Shown here one piece after another: positions 52,969 to 62,879 of a stretch of 64,000 nt of DNA (its first letter is position 1; each line of letters starts with the position of its first letter). The stretch covers positions 1,736,001 through 1,800,000 of the forward strand of contig NZ_KI912532.1 in the NCBI RefSeq assembly GCF_000519045.1. Reading direction: 5' to 3'. The position numbers and the translations under genes were made by a program. The notes beneath the pieces were generated by a model. The model was not told where the DNA came from, made no database searches, and saw only the letters and a list, made by a program, of their open reading frames with translations. This DNA comes from Dechloromonas agitata is5 (lineage in GTDB: Bacteria; Pseudomonadota; Gammaproteobacteria; Burkholderiales; Rhodocyclaceae).

Positions 52969-53670
52969 ATGAACTACGTCTTTGCACCGCATCCCGTCGC
53001 TTCCTTGCCGGTGGCCGGCAACGCGCTGCACTTTCCGGTGCGGCGGATATTCTGTGTTGGCCGCAACTATGCCGAACATGCCCGCGAAATGGGGGCGGCC
53101 GACCAGGCCGAGGGGCGTGAGCCGCCCTTTTTCTTCACCAAGCCGGGCGATGCACTGGTCGGCGGAGAGGGGGAGGTGGCGGTCAGCTATCCACCGTTCA
53201 CCGACAACCTACATCATGAGGTGGAACTGGTGGTCGCTCTCGGAGAAGGGGGGCAAAACGTCGCTGTCGAAGCCGCCCAGACGCTGATTTACGGTTATGC
53301 CGTCGGATTGGACCTGACCCGGCGGGATATCCAGGCCCGGGCCAAGGCGAAGGGGCACCCCTGGGACATGGGCAAAGGCTTCGATCAGTCGGCGGTGGCC
53401 GGCCCAATCACGCCGGCGGCTGCTTGCGGCCACCCGGCGCAGGGGCGGATCTGGCTCGAGGTCAATGGCCAACTCCGCCAGCAGGGCGACCTGGCTAACA
53501 TGATGTGGAAAGTGCCGGACATCATCGCCAATCTGTCGACCCTGGTGCGCCTGGAAGCGGGCGATCTGATTTACACCGGAACGCCCGCCGGTGTTGGTCC
53601 GTTGGTGCGTGGCGATGTCCTGGCGGCGGGCGTGGCCGGCGTCGGCAGCCTGCACGCCCGCATCGTCTGA
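52969..53670 (+). CDS. fumarylacetoacetate hydrolase family protein
   Basis: 233 residues of the FAH superfamily C-terminal fold: FPVRRIFCVGRNYAEHAREMG, PFFFTKPGDALV, the metal-binding ELVVALG (with preceding HHEVE) and LIYTGTPAGVGPL. Enzymes of this size include acylpyruvases, oxaloacetate decarboxylases and isomerases of aromatic catabolism; the substrate cannot be fixed from sequence. It starts 102 nt upstream-divergent from the fimV-like gene. Confidence 0.88.
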   Translation: MNYVFAPHPVASLPVAGNALHFPVRRIFCVGRNYAEHAREMGAADQAEGREPPFFFTKPGDALVGGEGEVAVSYPPFTDNLHHEVELVVALGEGGQNVAVEAAQTLIYGYAVGLDLTRRDIQARAKAKGHPWDMGKGFDQSAVAGPITPAAACGHPAQGRIWLEVNGQLRQQGDLANMMWKVPDIIANLSTLVRLEAGDLIYTGTPAGVGPLVRGDVLAAGVAGVGSLHARIV

Positions 53671-53677
53671 AGCAACA

Positions 53678-53696
53678 GGCGCCACGGCGTGGCGCC
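53678..53696. terminator. hairpin between the convergent FAH and paaK genes
   Basis: GGCGCCAC (53678-53685) and GTGGCGCC (53689-53696) form an 8-bp GC stem around a 3-nt loop. No U-tract follows on either strand. Its position 8 nt after the FAH stop and 8 nt before the paaK stop suggests a 3'-end structure. Confidence 0.5.
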
Positions 53697-53703
53697 CGGC
53701 AGC

Positions 53704-54999
53704 TTATTTCGGCCGTTTGTCGATGACACGCCTGGCCTTGCCGATCGAGCGCTCGATGCCGCCGACTTCGACGACTTCGATCTTGGCGGAAATGCCGATG
53801 TAGGACTTGATGTGGTGCTGCAGGTCGTGTGCCACGTATTCCTTCTCCGGCCCGCTGGCGAACTGGAACTCGGGCTTCATCTCGACATTGACCTTGATCG
53901 AATCGAGGTGGCCGTCACGCGTCACTTCGAGGACGTAATGCGGCGACAGCTTCGGTTGCTTGAGGATCAGTTCCTCGATCTGCGACGGGAAGACATTGAC
54001 GCCGCGGATGATCAGCATGTCGTCCGAGCGGCCGGTGATCTTGCCGATGCGGCGCATGCTGCGCGAGGTGGGCGGCAGCAGGCGGGTCAGGTCGCGCGTC
54101 CGGTAGCGGATGACCGGCATTGCCTCCTTGGTCAGCGAGGTGAAGACCAGTTCGCCCTGGCTGCCTTCGGGTAGCACTTCACCGGTTACCGGGTCGATGA
54201 TTTCCGGATAGAAGTGGTCTTCCCAGATCACCGGGCCATCCTTGCTCTCGGCGCACTCGTTGGCGACGCCAGGGCCCATCACCTCAGAGAGACCGTAGAT
54301 GTCGATCGCATCGATGCCAAAGGTGCTTTCGATTTCGCCGCGCATGGCGTCGGTCCAGGGCTCGGCGCCGTGGATACCGATACGCAGGTCGGTGCTGCGC
54401 GGATCGATCCCCTGCCGGCGGAATTCGTCGGCGATGTTGAGCATGTAGGAGGGCGTCACCATGATGATGTTCGGCTTGAAATCACAGATCAGCTGGACCT
54501 GCTTCTCGGTCTGCCCGCCGGACATCGGGATCACGGTGCAGCCCAGTTTTTCGGCACCGTAATGGGCGCCCAGGCCGCCGGTGAACAGGCCGTAACCGTA
54601 GGCGACATGCACGATGTCGCCGGGCCGGCCGCCAGAGGCGTAGATCGAGCGGGCGATCAGGTCGGCCCAGGTGTCGATGTCCTTCTGCGTGTAGCCGACG
54701 ACGGTCGGCTTGCCCGTCGTGCCGCTCGACGCATGGACGCGGACGACCTGCTGGCGCGGTGTGGCGAACATGCCGTAGGGGTAGTTGTCGCGCAGATCCT
54801 GCTTGGTGGTGAAGGGGAACTTTGCCAGGTCGGCGAGCGACCTGAAATCGTCCGGATGCACGCCGGCCTTGTCGAAGGCAGCCTTGTAGTGCGGAACGTT
54901 GGCGTAGACATGATGCAACGTCCATTTCAGACGCTCGGTCTGCAGTGCCGTCATTTCGTCGCGGCTGGCGTTTTCGATGGCGTGTAGGCCTATTTTCAT
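53704..54999 (-). CDS. paaK: phenylacetate-CoA ligase PaaK
   Basis: 431 residues, an adenylate-forming enzyme activating phenylacetate (or a related aryl acid) with CoA. AMP-binding loop VHASSGTTGKPTVVGYT, IYGLSEVMGPGVANEC and the C-terminal GRSDDMLIIRGVNVFPSQIEE are clear. AGGAGGGAG precedes the ATG at 54999. No other paa genes (paaABCDE, paaG, paaZ) are nearby, so it may serve anaerobic phenylacetate or indoleacetate degradation, or act on another aryl acid. The adjacent FAH-family gene is convergent. Confidence 0.94.
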   Translation of the reverse strand: MKIGLHAIENASRDEMTALQTERLKWTLHHVYANVPHYKAAFDKAGVHPDDFRSLADLAKFPFTTKQDLRDNYPYGMFATPRQQVVRVHASSGTTGKPTVVGYTQKDIDTWADLIARSIYASGGRPGDIVHVAYGYGLFTGGLGAHYGAEKLGCTVIPMSGGQTEKQVQLICDFKPNIIMVTPSYMLNIADEFRRQGIDPRSTDLRIGIHGAEPWTDAMRGEIESTFGIDAIDIYGLSEVMGPGVANECAESKDGPVIWEDHFYPEIIDPVTGEVLPEGSQGELVFTSLTKEAMPVIRYRTRDLTRLLPPTSRSMRRIGKITGRSDDMLIIRGVNVFPSQIEELILKQPKLSPHYVLEVTRDGHLDSIKVNVEMKPEFQFASGPEKEYVAHDLQHHIKSYIGISAKIEVVEVGGIERSIGKARRVIDKRPK

Positions 55000-55112
55000 T
55001 ATGAGCTCCCTCCTGAACAGGCCATTTTCATATTGTGGGAAAAAAATGGCTTGAGGCAGATCAAGGGGCGCTTTGTTTGGCAGCCAGCCGGCCACGCCGC
55101 CGGCATGCGACA

Positions 55113-56462
55113 ATGCCGGCCATGTTTCTTGCCGTTGCCCGGGGGCTGATCGCCCATGCCTTTCCCATCCTGATCGCCCAGCTCGCCTCGATCGGCATGA
55201 TGGTCGTCGATACTGCCGTGCTCGGGCATGTCAGTTCGGTCGATCTGGCTGCCGTCGCGATTGGCGGTGGCATCCACGTTTCGGTCGTTTTCGCCCTGGT
55301 TGGCGTGTTGCAGGCCGTCGCCCCGGTCGTCGCCCACCTGCATGGCGCCCGACGCGACAGCGAGGTGGCCAACGTGCTGCAGCAGGGCTTCTGGCTTGCC
55401 ATTCTGCTTGCCGTGCCCGGCATCCTGTTCCTGACGCATCCGGGTGGCGTACTTGGCTTGTCGAGCATGGATCCGGCGGTCGAGGCCAAAGTCCGTACCT
55501 ATCTGGGGCTGCTTGCCTGGAGCTTGCCGGCTTCGTTGTTCTACCGGACCTTCTACGCCTTCTGCAATGCCCTCGGCAAACCGCGCGTACTGATGGGCAT
55601 CGGCCTGCTCAGCCTCGCCCTGCACGCCCTGCTGGCGTGGGGCTTGGCGCTGCAGGGCTGGCTCGGCGAGCCGCTCGGCGTGGCCGGTTGTGCACTGTCC
55701 AACGTGCTGATCGCCTGGCTGGCCTGCAGCAGCGGGGCGCTTTACCTGGCTTTCGGGCCGCTTGGGGCCCGTTACCGCCCCTTTGCCAACTGGTCCCGGC
55801 CGCGTTGGGCGACCTGGCGTGAACTGCTCCGCCTGGGTGTGCCGATGGGTTTGTCGAATCTGGTCGAGATCACTTCCTTTACCCTGATCAGCCTGTTCGT
55901 GGCCTCGCTTGGCGCGACCGTGGTCGCCGGCCACCGCATCGTCGCCAACCTGTCGGCCTTGATCTACATGCTGCCCCTGTCGTTGGCCATCGCCACCATG
56001 GCCGCCCTCGGCCAGGCGGTGGGGGCGCGCGACCGGGCGCGTGAGCGGCTGACGGTCAGGGCCGGCCTGGTGCTGGCGGCCGGCGCTTCCTCGCTGGTCG
56101 GCCTGCTGCTCTGGCTGACGGCAGGACCGGTCGTTGCGGCTTACACCGACGATCCGGCGGTGCGCCTGGTGGCGGTCGGGCTGGTCGGCTACGTCGCGCT
56201 CTATCAATTCTTTGATGCCCTGCAGACGGTGGCAGGACATTGTCTGCGTGCGTACCGGGTGACCTTCGTGCCCATGCTGATCCAGATCGTCTGTTTCTGG
56301 GGCGTCGGTTTGCTCGGCGGCGGCTGGTTGTGCTACCGCTGGTCGCCACCGCTCGGTGTGGCCGGCTTCTGGTTGGCCTCCGTGCTCAGTCTGATTGGCG
56401 CAGCGGCACTGTTGTTGCCGCTGCTGCGCAAGGCCATGCAGGACTCGGAAAGGCTTCTGTAA
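55113..56462 (+). CDS. MATE-family multidrug/Na+ antiporter
   Basis: 449 residues, 12 membrane helices in two MatE halves: AFPILIAQLASIGMMVVDTAVLGHVSSVDLAAVAIGGGI and the second half LRLGVPMGLSNLVEITSFTLISLFVASLGATVVAGHRIV. The NorM-like repeat structure is complete. ATG at 55113 and ATG at 55122 are both possible; neither has a strong ribosome-binding site. It is divergent from paaK. Substrate unknown. Confidence 0.9.
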   Translation: MPAMFLAVARGLIAHAFPILIAQLASIGMMVVDTAVLGHVSSVDLAAVAIGGGIHVSVVFALVGVLQAVAPVVAHLHGARRDSEVANVLQQGFWLAILLAVPGILFLTHPGGVLGLSSMDPAVEAKVRTYLGLLAWSLPASLFYRTFYAFCNALGKPRVLMGIGLLSLALHALLAWGLALQGWLGEPLGVAGCALSNVLIAWLACSSGALYLAFGPLGARYRPFANWSRPRWATWRELLRLGVPMGLSNLVEITSFTLISLFVASLGATVVAGHRIVANLSALIYMLPLSLAIATMAALGQAVGARDRARERLTVRAGLVLAAGASSLVGLLLWLTAGPVVAAYTDDPAVRLVAVGLVGYVALYQFFDALQTVAGHCLRAYRVTFVPMLIQIVCFWGVGLLGGGWLCYRWSPPLGVAGFWLASVLSLIGAAALLLPLLRKAMQDSERLL

Positions 56463-56598
56463 TTATGAATTTTGGGCTAATCCAGTTTTTGCTCTCTGTG
56501 ATAAGATCGTGAATTCAAAACGGTATAACCGGGTGGGGTCGGGGGATAGTTCGGCTACCGCTCATTGCTCGCAACTCAACTAAACGCAAGGAAAGCGC

Positions 56599-57759
<1,161 letters not shown>

Positions 57760-57770
57760 GGAGCCACCGA

Positions 57771-58664
57771 ATGTCTATTCTGATCAACAAGAACACCCGG
57801 ATCATCACCCAGGGTATCACCGGCAAGACCGGCCAGTTCCACACGGAAAAGTGCCAGGAATACGCAAACGGTAAGGAATGCTTCGTCGCCGGCGTGAACC
57901 CGAAGAAGGCTGGCGAAAAGATTTTCGACATCCCCATCTACGGTTCCGTCAAGGAAGCCGCCGCTGAAACCGGCGCCACCGTTTCCGTCATCTACGTGCC
58001 GCCCGCCGGTGCTGCCGCTGCGATCTGGGAAGCTGTCGAAGCCGACCTCGATCTGGCCATCTGCATCACCGAAGGCATCCCCGTCCGCGACATGCTGATG
58101 GTGCGCAACAAGATGAAGGAAAAGGAAGCCAAGGGCGGCAAGAAGACCCTGCTGCTCGGCCCGAACTGCCCTGGCCTGATCACCCCGGACGAAGTGAAGA
58201 TCGGCATCATGCCGGGTCACATCCACCGCAAGGGTCGTATCGGCGTCGTTTCCCGTTCCGGCACCCTGACCTACGAAGCCGTTGGTCAGCTGACCGAACT
58301 GGGCCTCGGCCAGTCTTCCGCTGTTGGTATCGGTGGTGACCCGATCAACGGTCTGAAGCACATCGACGTCATGAAGATGTTCAACGACGATCCGGATACC
58401 GACGCCGTCATCATGATCGGCGAAATCGGCGGTCCGGACGAAGCCGAAGCCGCTCAGTGGTGCAAGGCCAATATGAAGAAGCCGATCGTCGGCTTCATCG
58501 CTGGTGTGACCGCGCCGGCCGGCAAGCGTATGGGCCACGCTGGCGCCCTGATCTCCGGCGGTGCCGATACCGCTGATGCCAAGCTCGCCATCATGGAAGA
58601 GTGCGGCTTCAAGGTGACGCGTAACCCGTCCGAAATGGCCAAGCTGCTCAAGGCCATGCTGTAA
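57771..58664 (+). CDS. sucD: succinyl-CoA synthetase alpha subunit
   Basis: 297 residues. CoA-binding Rossmann domain (RIITQGITGKTGQFHTEKCQEYANG), GPNCPGLITPDEVKIGIMPGH, and the phosphorylated His256 in GHAGALISG. AAGGAG is 8 nt upstream of the ATG; 11 nt separate it from sucC. The codon choice in sucCD is noticeably uniform (for example GAA and AAG preferred), consistent with strong expression. Confidence 0.97.
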   Translation: MSILINKNTRIITQGITGKTGQFHTEKCQEYANGKECFVAGVNPKKAGEKIFDIPIYGSVKEAAAETGATVSVIYVPPAGAAAAIWEAVEADLDLAICITEGIPVRDMLMVRNKMKEKEAKGGKKTLLLGPNCPGLITPDEVKIGIMPGHIHRKGRIGVVSRSGTLTYEAVGQLTELGLGQSSAVGIGGDPINGLKHIDVMKMFNDDPDTDAVIMIGEIGGPDEAEAAQWCKANMKKPIVGFIAGVTAPAGKRMGHAGALISGGADTADAKLAIMEECGFKVTRNPSEMAKLLKAML

Positions 58665-58686
58665 AATTCGAGCCTAGCTCAACCGG

Positions 58687-58717
58687 AAAAGGCGGGCCTG
58701 GGGCCCGCCTTTTTATT
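58687..58717 (+). terminator. strong intrinsic terminator of sucCD
   Basis: AAAAGGCGGGCC (58687-58698) pairs perfectly over 12 bp with GGCCCGCCTTTT (58702-58713), loop TGG, tail TATTTG. Confidence 0.93.
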
Positions 58718-58730
58718 TGCCCCTGGTGTT

Positions 58731-59432
58731 ATGGAACTGGATATTTCTTCAGCCGTATTCTGGCTTGCCGTTGGACAGATCATACTGATCGACATCGTGC
58801 TCTCCGGCGACAACGCCGTGGTGATCGCGCTGGCCTGTCGCAACCTCTCGCCGGAACAGCGCCGGAAGGGCATCCTGTGGGGCGTTGCCGGTGCGGTCAG
58901 CTTGCGCGTGGTGCTCACCGTGTTCGCCGCACTGGTCATGAACCTGCCCTGGCTGAAATTCGCCGGTGGCCTCTTGCTGGTCTGGATCGCCGTCAAGCTG
59001 ATGCTGCCGGAAGACGAGGAGGGCCACGATATCGAACCTTCCGCCCATTTGTGGGGGGCGGTGAAGACCATCGTGGTTGCCGATTTCGTGATGAGTCTGG
59101 ATAACGTCATTGCCGTCGCCGGTGCCGCGCACGGTAGCCTGGCCCTGTTGCTGTTCGGCCTAGCGGTCAGCATTCCATTGATTGTCTGGTCGAGCCAGTT
59201 GATCCTGCACTGGATGGAGCGCTTTCCGTCCATCGTGCTGTTCGGCGCCGGCCTGCTCGGCTATGTCGCCGGCCAGATGATCTTTTCCGATCCCGGCGTT
59301 ACCGGCCTGTTGCCGCCGCTGCCTGCCTGGTCGGCCAAGGCGGCGGGCATCGTGGGGGCGTTGCTGGTTGTCGCGGTCGGCCGCTGGCTGGAGCAGCGCA
59401 TGCTGGCCCGGCAGGATGTCACCATCGTTTAG
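58731..59432 (+). CDS. TerC-family membrane protein (YjbE-like)
   Basis: 233 residues, seven membrane helices, with the two acidic TerC motifs IDIVLSGDNAVVIALACRNL and DFVMSLDNVIAVAGAAHG. TerC proteins are proposed metal (Mn2+ or Ca2+) exporters that also help load metal onto secreted proteins. A long acidic-loop segment (LPEDEEGHDIEPSAH) is cytoplasmic. It starts 14 nt after the sucCD terminator and is followed 12 nt later by the cyclodeaminase-like gene, so the two may be co-transcribed. Confidence 0.9.
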   Translation: MELDISSAVFWLAVGQIILIDIVLSGDNAVVIALACRNLSPEQRRKGILWGVAGAVSLRVVLTVFAALVMNLPWLKFAGGLLLVWIAVKLMLPEDEEGHDIEPSAHLWGAVKTIVVADFVMSLDNVIAVAGAAHGSLALLLFGLAVSIPLIVWSSQLILHWMERFPSIVLFGAGLLGYVAGQMIFSDPGVTGLLPPLPAWSAKAAGIVGALLVVAVGRWLEQRMLARQDVTIV

Positions 59433-59444
59433 GGAGGAACTCGC

Positions 59445-60398
59445 ATGGCCTTGTATCTTTCGGAAGATGACGTCAAACAGGTACTGACCATGGACATGGC
59501 GCTTGATGGCGTTGAGTCCGCCCACCGCGACCTGGCGCTGGGCCGGGCCAGCGATACGCCACGGGCGCGCAGCCGCCTGCCGCAGACGGCGCTGCACATC
59601 CTGCAGGGTGCCTTGCCGGATCAGGGTATCCTCGGTTACAAGGCCTATACCAGCAATCGTTCCGGCAACCGTTTCCTGGTTCATCTGTTCGATGCGGCGA
59701 GCGGCCAGTTGCGGGCTGTCGTCGCGGCCGACTATCTGGGCATGATGCGCACCGGTGCGACCAGCGGCGTCGCCGCCCGCTGGCTGGCCCGGCCGGACTC
59801 GACCATTGCCGGGGTGTTCGGTGCCGGCTGGCAGGCGGAAGGCCACATCCGGGCGATTTGCGCCACGCTGCCGCTGGCGCGGGTCAAGGTATTCAGTCGG
59901 AAGGCCGACAAGCTGCAAGACTTTTGCCGGCGCCTCAGTGAACAGACCGGCATTGCCGTCGTACCGGCACTGAGCGCCGAGGATACGGTGCGTGGCAGTG
60001 ACGTGGTCGGCACAGTGACGACGGCGGCGCAACCGCTGTTCGAAGCCGATTGGCTGGAATCCGGGGCGCATATCAACGCCGCCGGCTCGAATGCGCTGAT
60101 CCGCCAGGAGTTGTCGGAAGCCACTGTGCGCCGCTGCGCCGTGATTGCCGTCGATTCCGTGCCAACGGCGCTGGCCGAATGCGGCGATCTGCTTCCCTTG
60201 CTTGAAAAGGGCCGGTTGCACGAGCGGCAGTTGCTTGAGCTGGGCGACGTGATCGCCGGCCGTCGGGCGGGACGCGAATCGGCCGGGCAGATCACCTTGT
60301 TCGAATCGCAGGGCTTGGCGATCCAGGATCTTGCCGTCGCCTGGCGGGTCGTCCAGGCCGCCGAGGCGCGCGGCCTGGGCGTGCCGTTGCCTTTCTGA
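59445..60398 (+). CDS. ornithine cyclodeaminase / mu-crystallin family protein
   Basis: 317 residues. The substrate-binding N-terminal half contains YKAYTSNRSGNRFLVHLFDAASGQLRAVVAADYLGMMRTGATSGVAA. The NAD(P)-binding Rossmann core is AGVFGAGWQAEGHIRAI, and GAHINAAGSNALIRQEL is the family C-terminal motif. Members include ornithine cyclodeaminase, alanine dehydrogenase and ketimine reductases; I cannot choose among them. GGAGG precedes the ATG. It lies 5 nt upstream of the PP2C gene. Confidence 0.9.
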   Translation: MALYLSEDDVKQVLTMDMALDGVESAHRDLALGRASDTPRARSRLPQTALHILQGALPDQGILGYKAYTSNRSGNRFLVHLFDAASGQLRAVVAADYLGMMRTGATSGVAARWLARPDSTIAGVFGAGWQAEGHIRAICATLPLARVKVFSRKADKLQDFCRRLSEQTGIAVVPALSAEDTVRGSDVVGTVTTAAQPLFEADWLESGAHINAAGSNALIRQELSEATVRRCAVIAVDSVPTALAECGDLLPLLEKGRLHERQLLELGDVIAGRRAGRESAGQITLFESQGLAIQDLAVAWRVVQAAEARGLGVPLPF

Positions 60399-60403
60399 GC
60401 CCC

Positions 60404-61228
60404 ATGATCCAGGACCACGCCCTCGCCGTTGCGCTGAGTACCGATCCCGGATTGATCCGGACGCAAAACGAGGACGCCGTTTTCGTCGATGCCCGGCTCG
60501 GCCTGGCCATCCTGGCCGACGGCATGGGCGGCTACAACGCCGGCGAGGTGGCCAGCGGCCTGGCGACGAACCGCCTGGCGGCCGATCTGGGGCACCTGAT
60601 CGCTTCGTCTTCGCTGCAGGATCATGCGGCAGGCCACGATGCTGCCACGATCGAGCGTCACATCCTGAATGAAGTCGGCGCCGCCAACTTCGCCATCTTC
60701 CATGCCGCGCAAAGCACGCCGCGTTATGCCGGGATGGGCACCACGCTGGTCCTGGCCTGGCTTTACGACAACCGGATGAGCGTCGCCCACGTCGGCGATT
60801 CGCGCCTGTACCGGCTGCGCGGCGACGATTTCGACTTGCTTACCCACGACCATTCGCTGATCCAGGAGCAGCTCGATAGCGGCCAGATCAGCCCGGAGGC
60901 GGCGCGCCACGCAGAAGGCCGAAACCTGGTTACCCGGGCGCTGGGCGTGGCGCCGACCGTCGAGGTCGATATCCAGGAATTCGACGTGCAGCTGGGCGAT
61001 GTCATCCTGCTCTGTTCCGATGGCCTGAACGACATGGTGGACGACGAGGAAATTGCCCTTACCCTGCGCACGCTCAGTGGAAACCTGCAGCTTGCCGCCG
61101 ATCATCTGGTTCACATGGCCAACGATAATGGCGGACGCGATAATGTATCGGTTATCCTGATCAAGGTATTGGCGGATTTTGCTGCGCCGCGTGGCTGGTG
61201 GCGGCGATTGCAGCAACTATTGAAGTAA
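60404..61228 (+). CDS. PP2C-type Ser/Thr protein phosphatase (Stp1-like)
   Basis: 274 residues, metal-dependent phosphatase. PPM motifs are complete: TDPGLIRTQNEDAVF, LAILADGMGGYNAGEVAS, GMGTTLVLAWL, VAHVGDSRLYRLR, LLCSDGLNDMV and GGRDNVSVILIKV. A short basic-aromatic C-terminal tail (RGWWRRLQQLLK) could touch the membrane. It is followed 15 nt later by an FHA-domain gene, the usual pairing in Ser/Thr phospho-signalling or type VI secretion control, but no Hanks-type kinase is in the window. Confidence 0.93.
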   Translation: MIQDHALAVALSTDPGLIRTQNEDAVFVDARLGLAILADGMGGYNAGEVASGLATNRLAADLGHLIASSSLQDHAAGHDAATIERHILNEVGAANFAIFHAAQSTPRYAGMGTTLVLAWLYDNRMSVAHVGDSRLYRLRGDDFDLLTHDHSLIQEQLDSGQISPEAARHAEGRNLVTRALGVAPTVEVDIQEFDVQLGDVILLCSDGLNDMVDDEEIALTLRTLSGNLQLAADHLVHMANDNGGRDNVSVILIKVLADFAAPRGWWRRLQQLLK

Positions 61229-61243
61229 GACGAGGAAAATGCG

Positions 61244-61948
61244 ATGGCAAAACTGATCCTGTCGATGGACGGCCTGGTTCTCAAGGAAATCCCGCTCAAC
61301 AAGGAGCGGCTGAGTATCGGCCGCAAGCCGCACAACGACATCCAGATCGATAACCTCGCCATATCCGGCGATCATGCCGTCGTCGTCACCATCCTGGCCG
61401 ATTCCTTCCTCGAAGACCTAAACAGCACCAACGGTACCCTGGTCAATGGCCAGCCGATCAAGAAACATTTCCTGCGCAACAACGACATCATCGAACTCGG
61501 CAAGTACAAACTGAAGTACATGGCCGACCTGCAGGCCGGTGCGGCGGCCAGCGATTTTGAACGGAATGCGGCAATCCGCTCCGGGCAACTGAAAATGCCC
61601 AGCGAACTGCAACTGGAAAACCCTGATCCCCTGGTCCGCTCCAGCGTCGGTGTCGTGTCGTTGCCCAAACCGCCGCAACCGGCCGCCGGCGCAGCCATCC
61701 AGTTGCTCAACGGGCCGAATGCCGGCAAGGAGCTGGAACTGACCAAGACCCTGACCACGCTTGGCAAGCCTGGCCTGCAGGTCGCCGTCATCGCCCGCCG
61801 GCCGCATGGCTACTTCATCACCCATGTCGAGGGGCGCCAGTTCCCCTCGGTGAATGGCAAGAGCCTGGATGCTCAGGCCTATCCGCTCTCCGATCACGAC
61901 ATCATCGAGATTGCCGGGGTCAAGATGGAATTCTTCCTGCGCGGCTGA
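61244..61948 (+). CDS. FHA-domain protein, probable tandem FHA
   Basis: 234 residues. FHA domains bind phosphothreonine. Residues 1-90 form a canonical FHA: LSIGRKPHNDIQIDNLAISGDHAVV and LEDLNSTNGTLVNGQPIKKHFLRNNDIIELG. The C-terminal part (about 145-234) looks like a second, degenerate FHA: IQLLNGPNAGKELELTKTLTTLGKPGLQVAVI and SVNGKSLDAQAYPLSDHDIIEIAGVKMEFFL, lacking the GR and SxxH phosphopeptide residues. A linker with Pro joins them. It belongs with the upstream PP2C phosphatase. Confidence 0.9.
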   Translation: MAKLILSMDGLVLKEIPLNKERLSIGRKPHNDIQIDNLAISGDHAVVVTILADSFLEDLNSTNGTLVNGQPIKKHFLRNNDIIELGKYKLKYMADLQAGAAASDFERNAAIRSGQLKMPSELQLENPDPLVRSSVGVVSLPKPPQPAAGAAIQLLNGPNAGKELELTKTLTTLGKPGLQVAVIARRPHGYFITHVEGRQFPSVNGKSLDAQAYPLSDHDIIEIAGVKMEFFLRG

Positions 61949-61967
61949 GTCTCGACCATTCTGTGTC

Positions 61968-61995
61968 GCGCGCTGTGACTTATTTCACGGCGCGC
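61968..61995. promoter_or_regulatory. CRP-like palindrome upstream of the MBL-fold phosphodiesterase-like gene
   Basis: TGTGA (61974-61978), 6 nt, TCACG (61985-61989) matches 9 of 10 core bases of the CRP/Vfr consensus TGTGA-N6-TCACA. It is embedded in a longer inverted repeat: GCGCGCTGTGA and TCACGGCGCGC match at 10 of 11 positions. It lies 20 nt after the FHA stop and 116 nt before the next start; TAGAAT at 62021-62026 is a possible -10. Confidence 0.55.
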
Positions 61996-62110
61996 ACTGG
62001 GCTGCGGCGATTGCCCCGGCTAGAATTCCAAGTGGATTGCGGCACACGGCATGGGCTGGCTGCCGCGAGGGCAATCGAACCACGGCAGTCAACCAACAGG
62101 CTCCCCGCAC

Positions 62111-62878
62111 ATGAAGCTACGCGTACTCGGTTGCAGTGGCGGCATCGGCGGCCGGCATCTGCGCACCACATCGTTTCTCGTCGATCAGGACATCCTGATC
62201 GACGCCGGCACCGGGGCGGCTGAATTATCGGTGGCGGAGCTGGCGGCCATCGATCACGTGTTCCTGACCCACGCCCACCTTGACCATATCCTCGCCTTGC
62301 CGCTGATGATCGATGCGGTCGCCGACCGGCGGCAGAAGCCGCTTGTCGTGCATGCCATTCCCGCGGTCATCGAGGCGCTGCGCCAGCACATTTTCAACTG
62401 GTCTATCTGGCCTGATTTCACCCGCCTGCCGGATGCCGAGCAGCCCTTCATGCGCTTCGCCCCGCTCGAAATCGGCGTGGCGGTTGAACTGGGCGAGCGG
62501 CGCATCAGCGCCCTGCCGGTCAGCCATACCGTGCCTGCCGTCGGCTACTGCCTCGATTCTGGGGTCGGCAGCCTGGCCTTTTCCGGAGATACCGGTCCGT
62601 CGGCCGAATTCTGGATGGCGCTCAATGGCATCCCGAACCTGCGTTACCTGCTGATCGAGTGCGCTTTCTCCAACCAGGAAGCCCGCCTGGCTGAAGCCTC
62701 CAAGCACATGTGCCCGCAAATCCTCGGCGAGCAGTTGGGCCGCCTGCGGCAGCCCTGCGAGGTGCTGATCACCCATCTGAAGCCGGGTGATATCGAGCGG
62801 ACCATGCGGGAAATCGAGGCAGACCTGGCCGCTTTCAACCCCGGCATGCTGCAGAACAATCAGATCCTCACTTTCTGA
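62111..62878 (+). CDS. metallo-beta-lactamase-fold protein, probable cyclic-nucleotide phosphodiesterase type
   Basis: 255 residues. The MBL zinc motif THAHLDH is complete (His54, His56, Asp58, His59). ISALPVSHTVPAVGYCL supplies another His, SFSGDTGPSAEFW-type (LAFSGDTGPS) the bridging Asp, and VLITHLKPGD the last His. Class II 3',5'-cAMP phosphodiesterases have this layout (N-terminal GCSGGI..., conserved LSHTVPAVGY). RNase Z-like activity is the main alternative. The CRP-like site in front would suit a cAMP-degrading enzyme. It lies 1 nt from the GAF-HD gene. Confidence 0.75.
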   Translation: MKLRVLGCSGGIGGRHLRTTSFLVDQDILIDAGTGAAELSVAELAAIDHVFLTHAHLDHILALPLMIDAVADRRQKPLVVHAIPAVIEALRQHIFNWSIWPDFTRLPDAEQPFMRFAPLEIGVAVELGERRISALPVSHTVPAVGYCLDSGVGSLAFSGDTGPSAEFWMALNGIPNLRYLLIECAFSNQEARLAEASKHMCPQILGEQLGRLRQPCEVLITHLKPGDIERTMREIEADLAAFNPGMLQNNQILTF

Positions 62879-62879
62879 C

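Noticed and set aside
54999..56240. 413-codon minus-strand frame extending from paaK into the MATE gene
   Set aside because: His/Gln/Gly-rich shadow of the MATE exporter; no ribosome-binding site and no family resemblance.
56495..56512. CRP site in the sucC leader (TGTGATAAGATCGTGA)
   Set aside because: The two pentamers are in direct rather than inverted orientation, so it is not a CRP palindrome.
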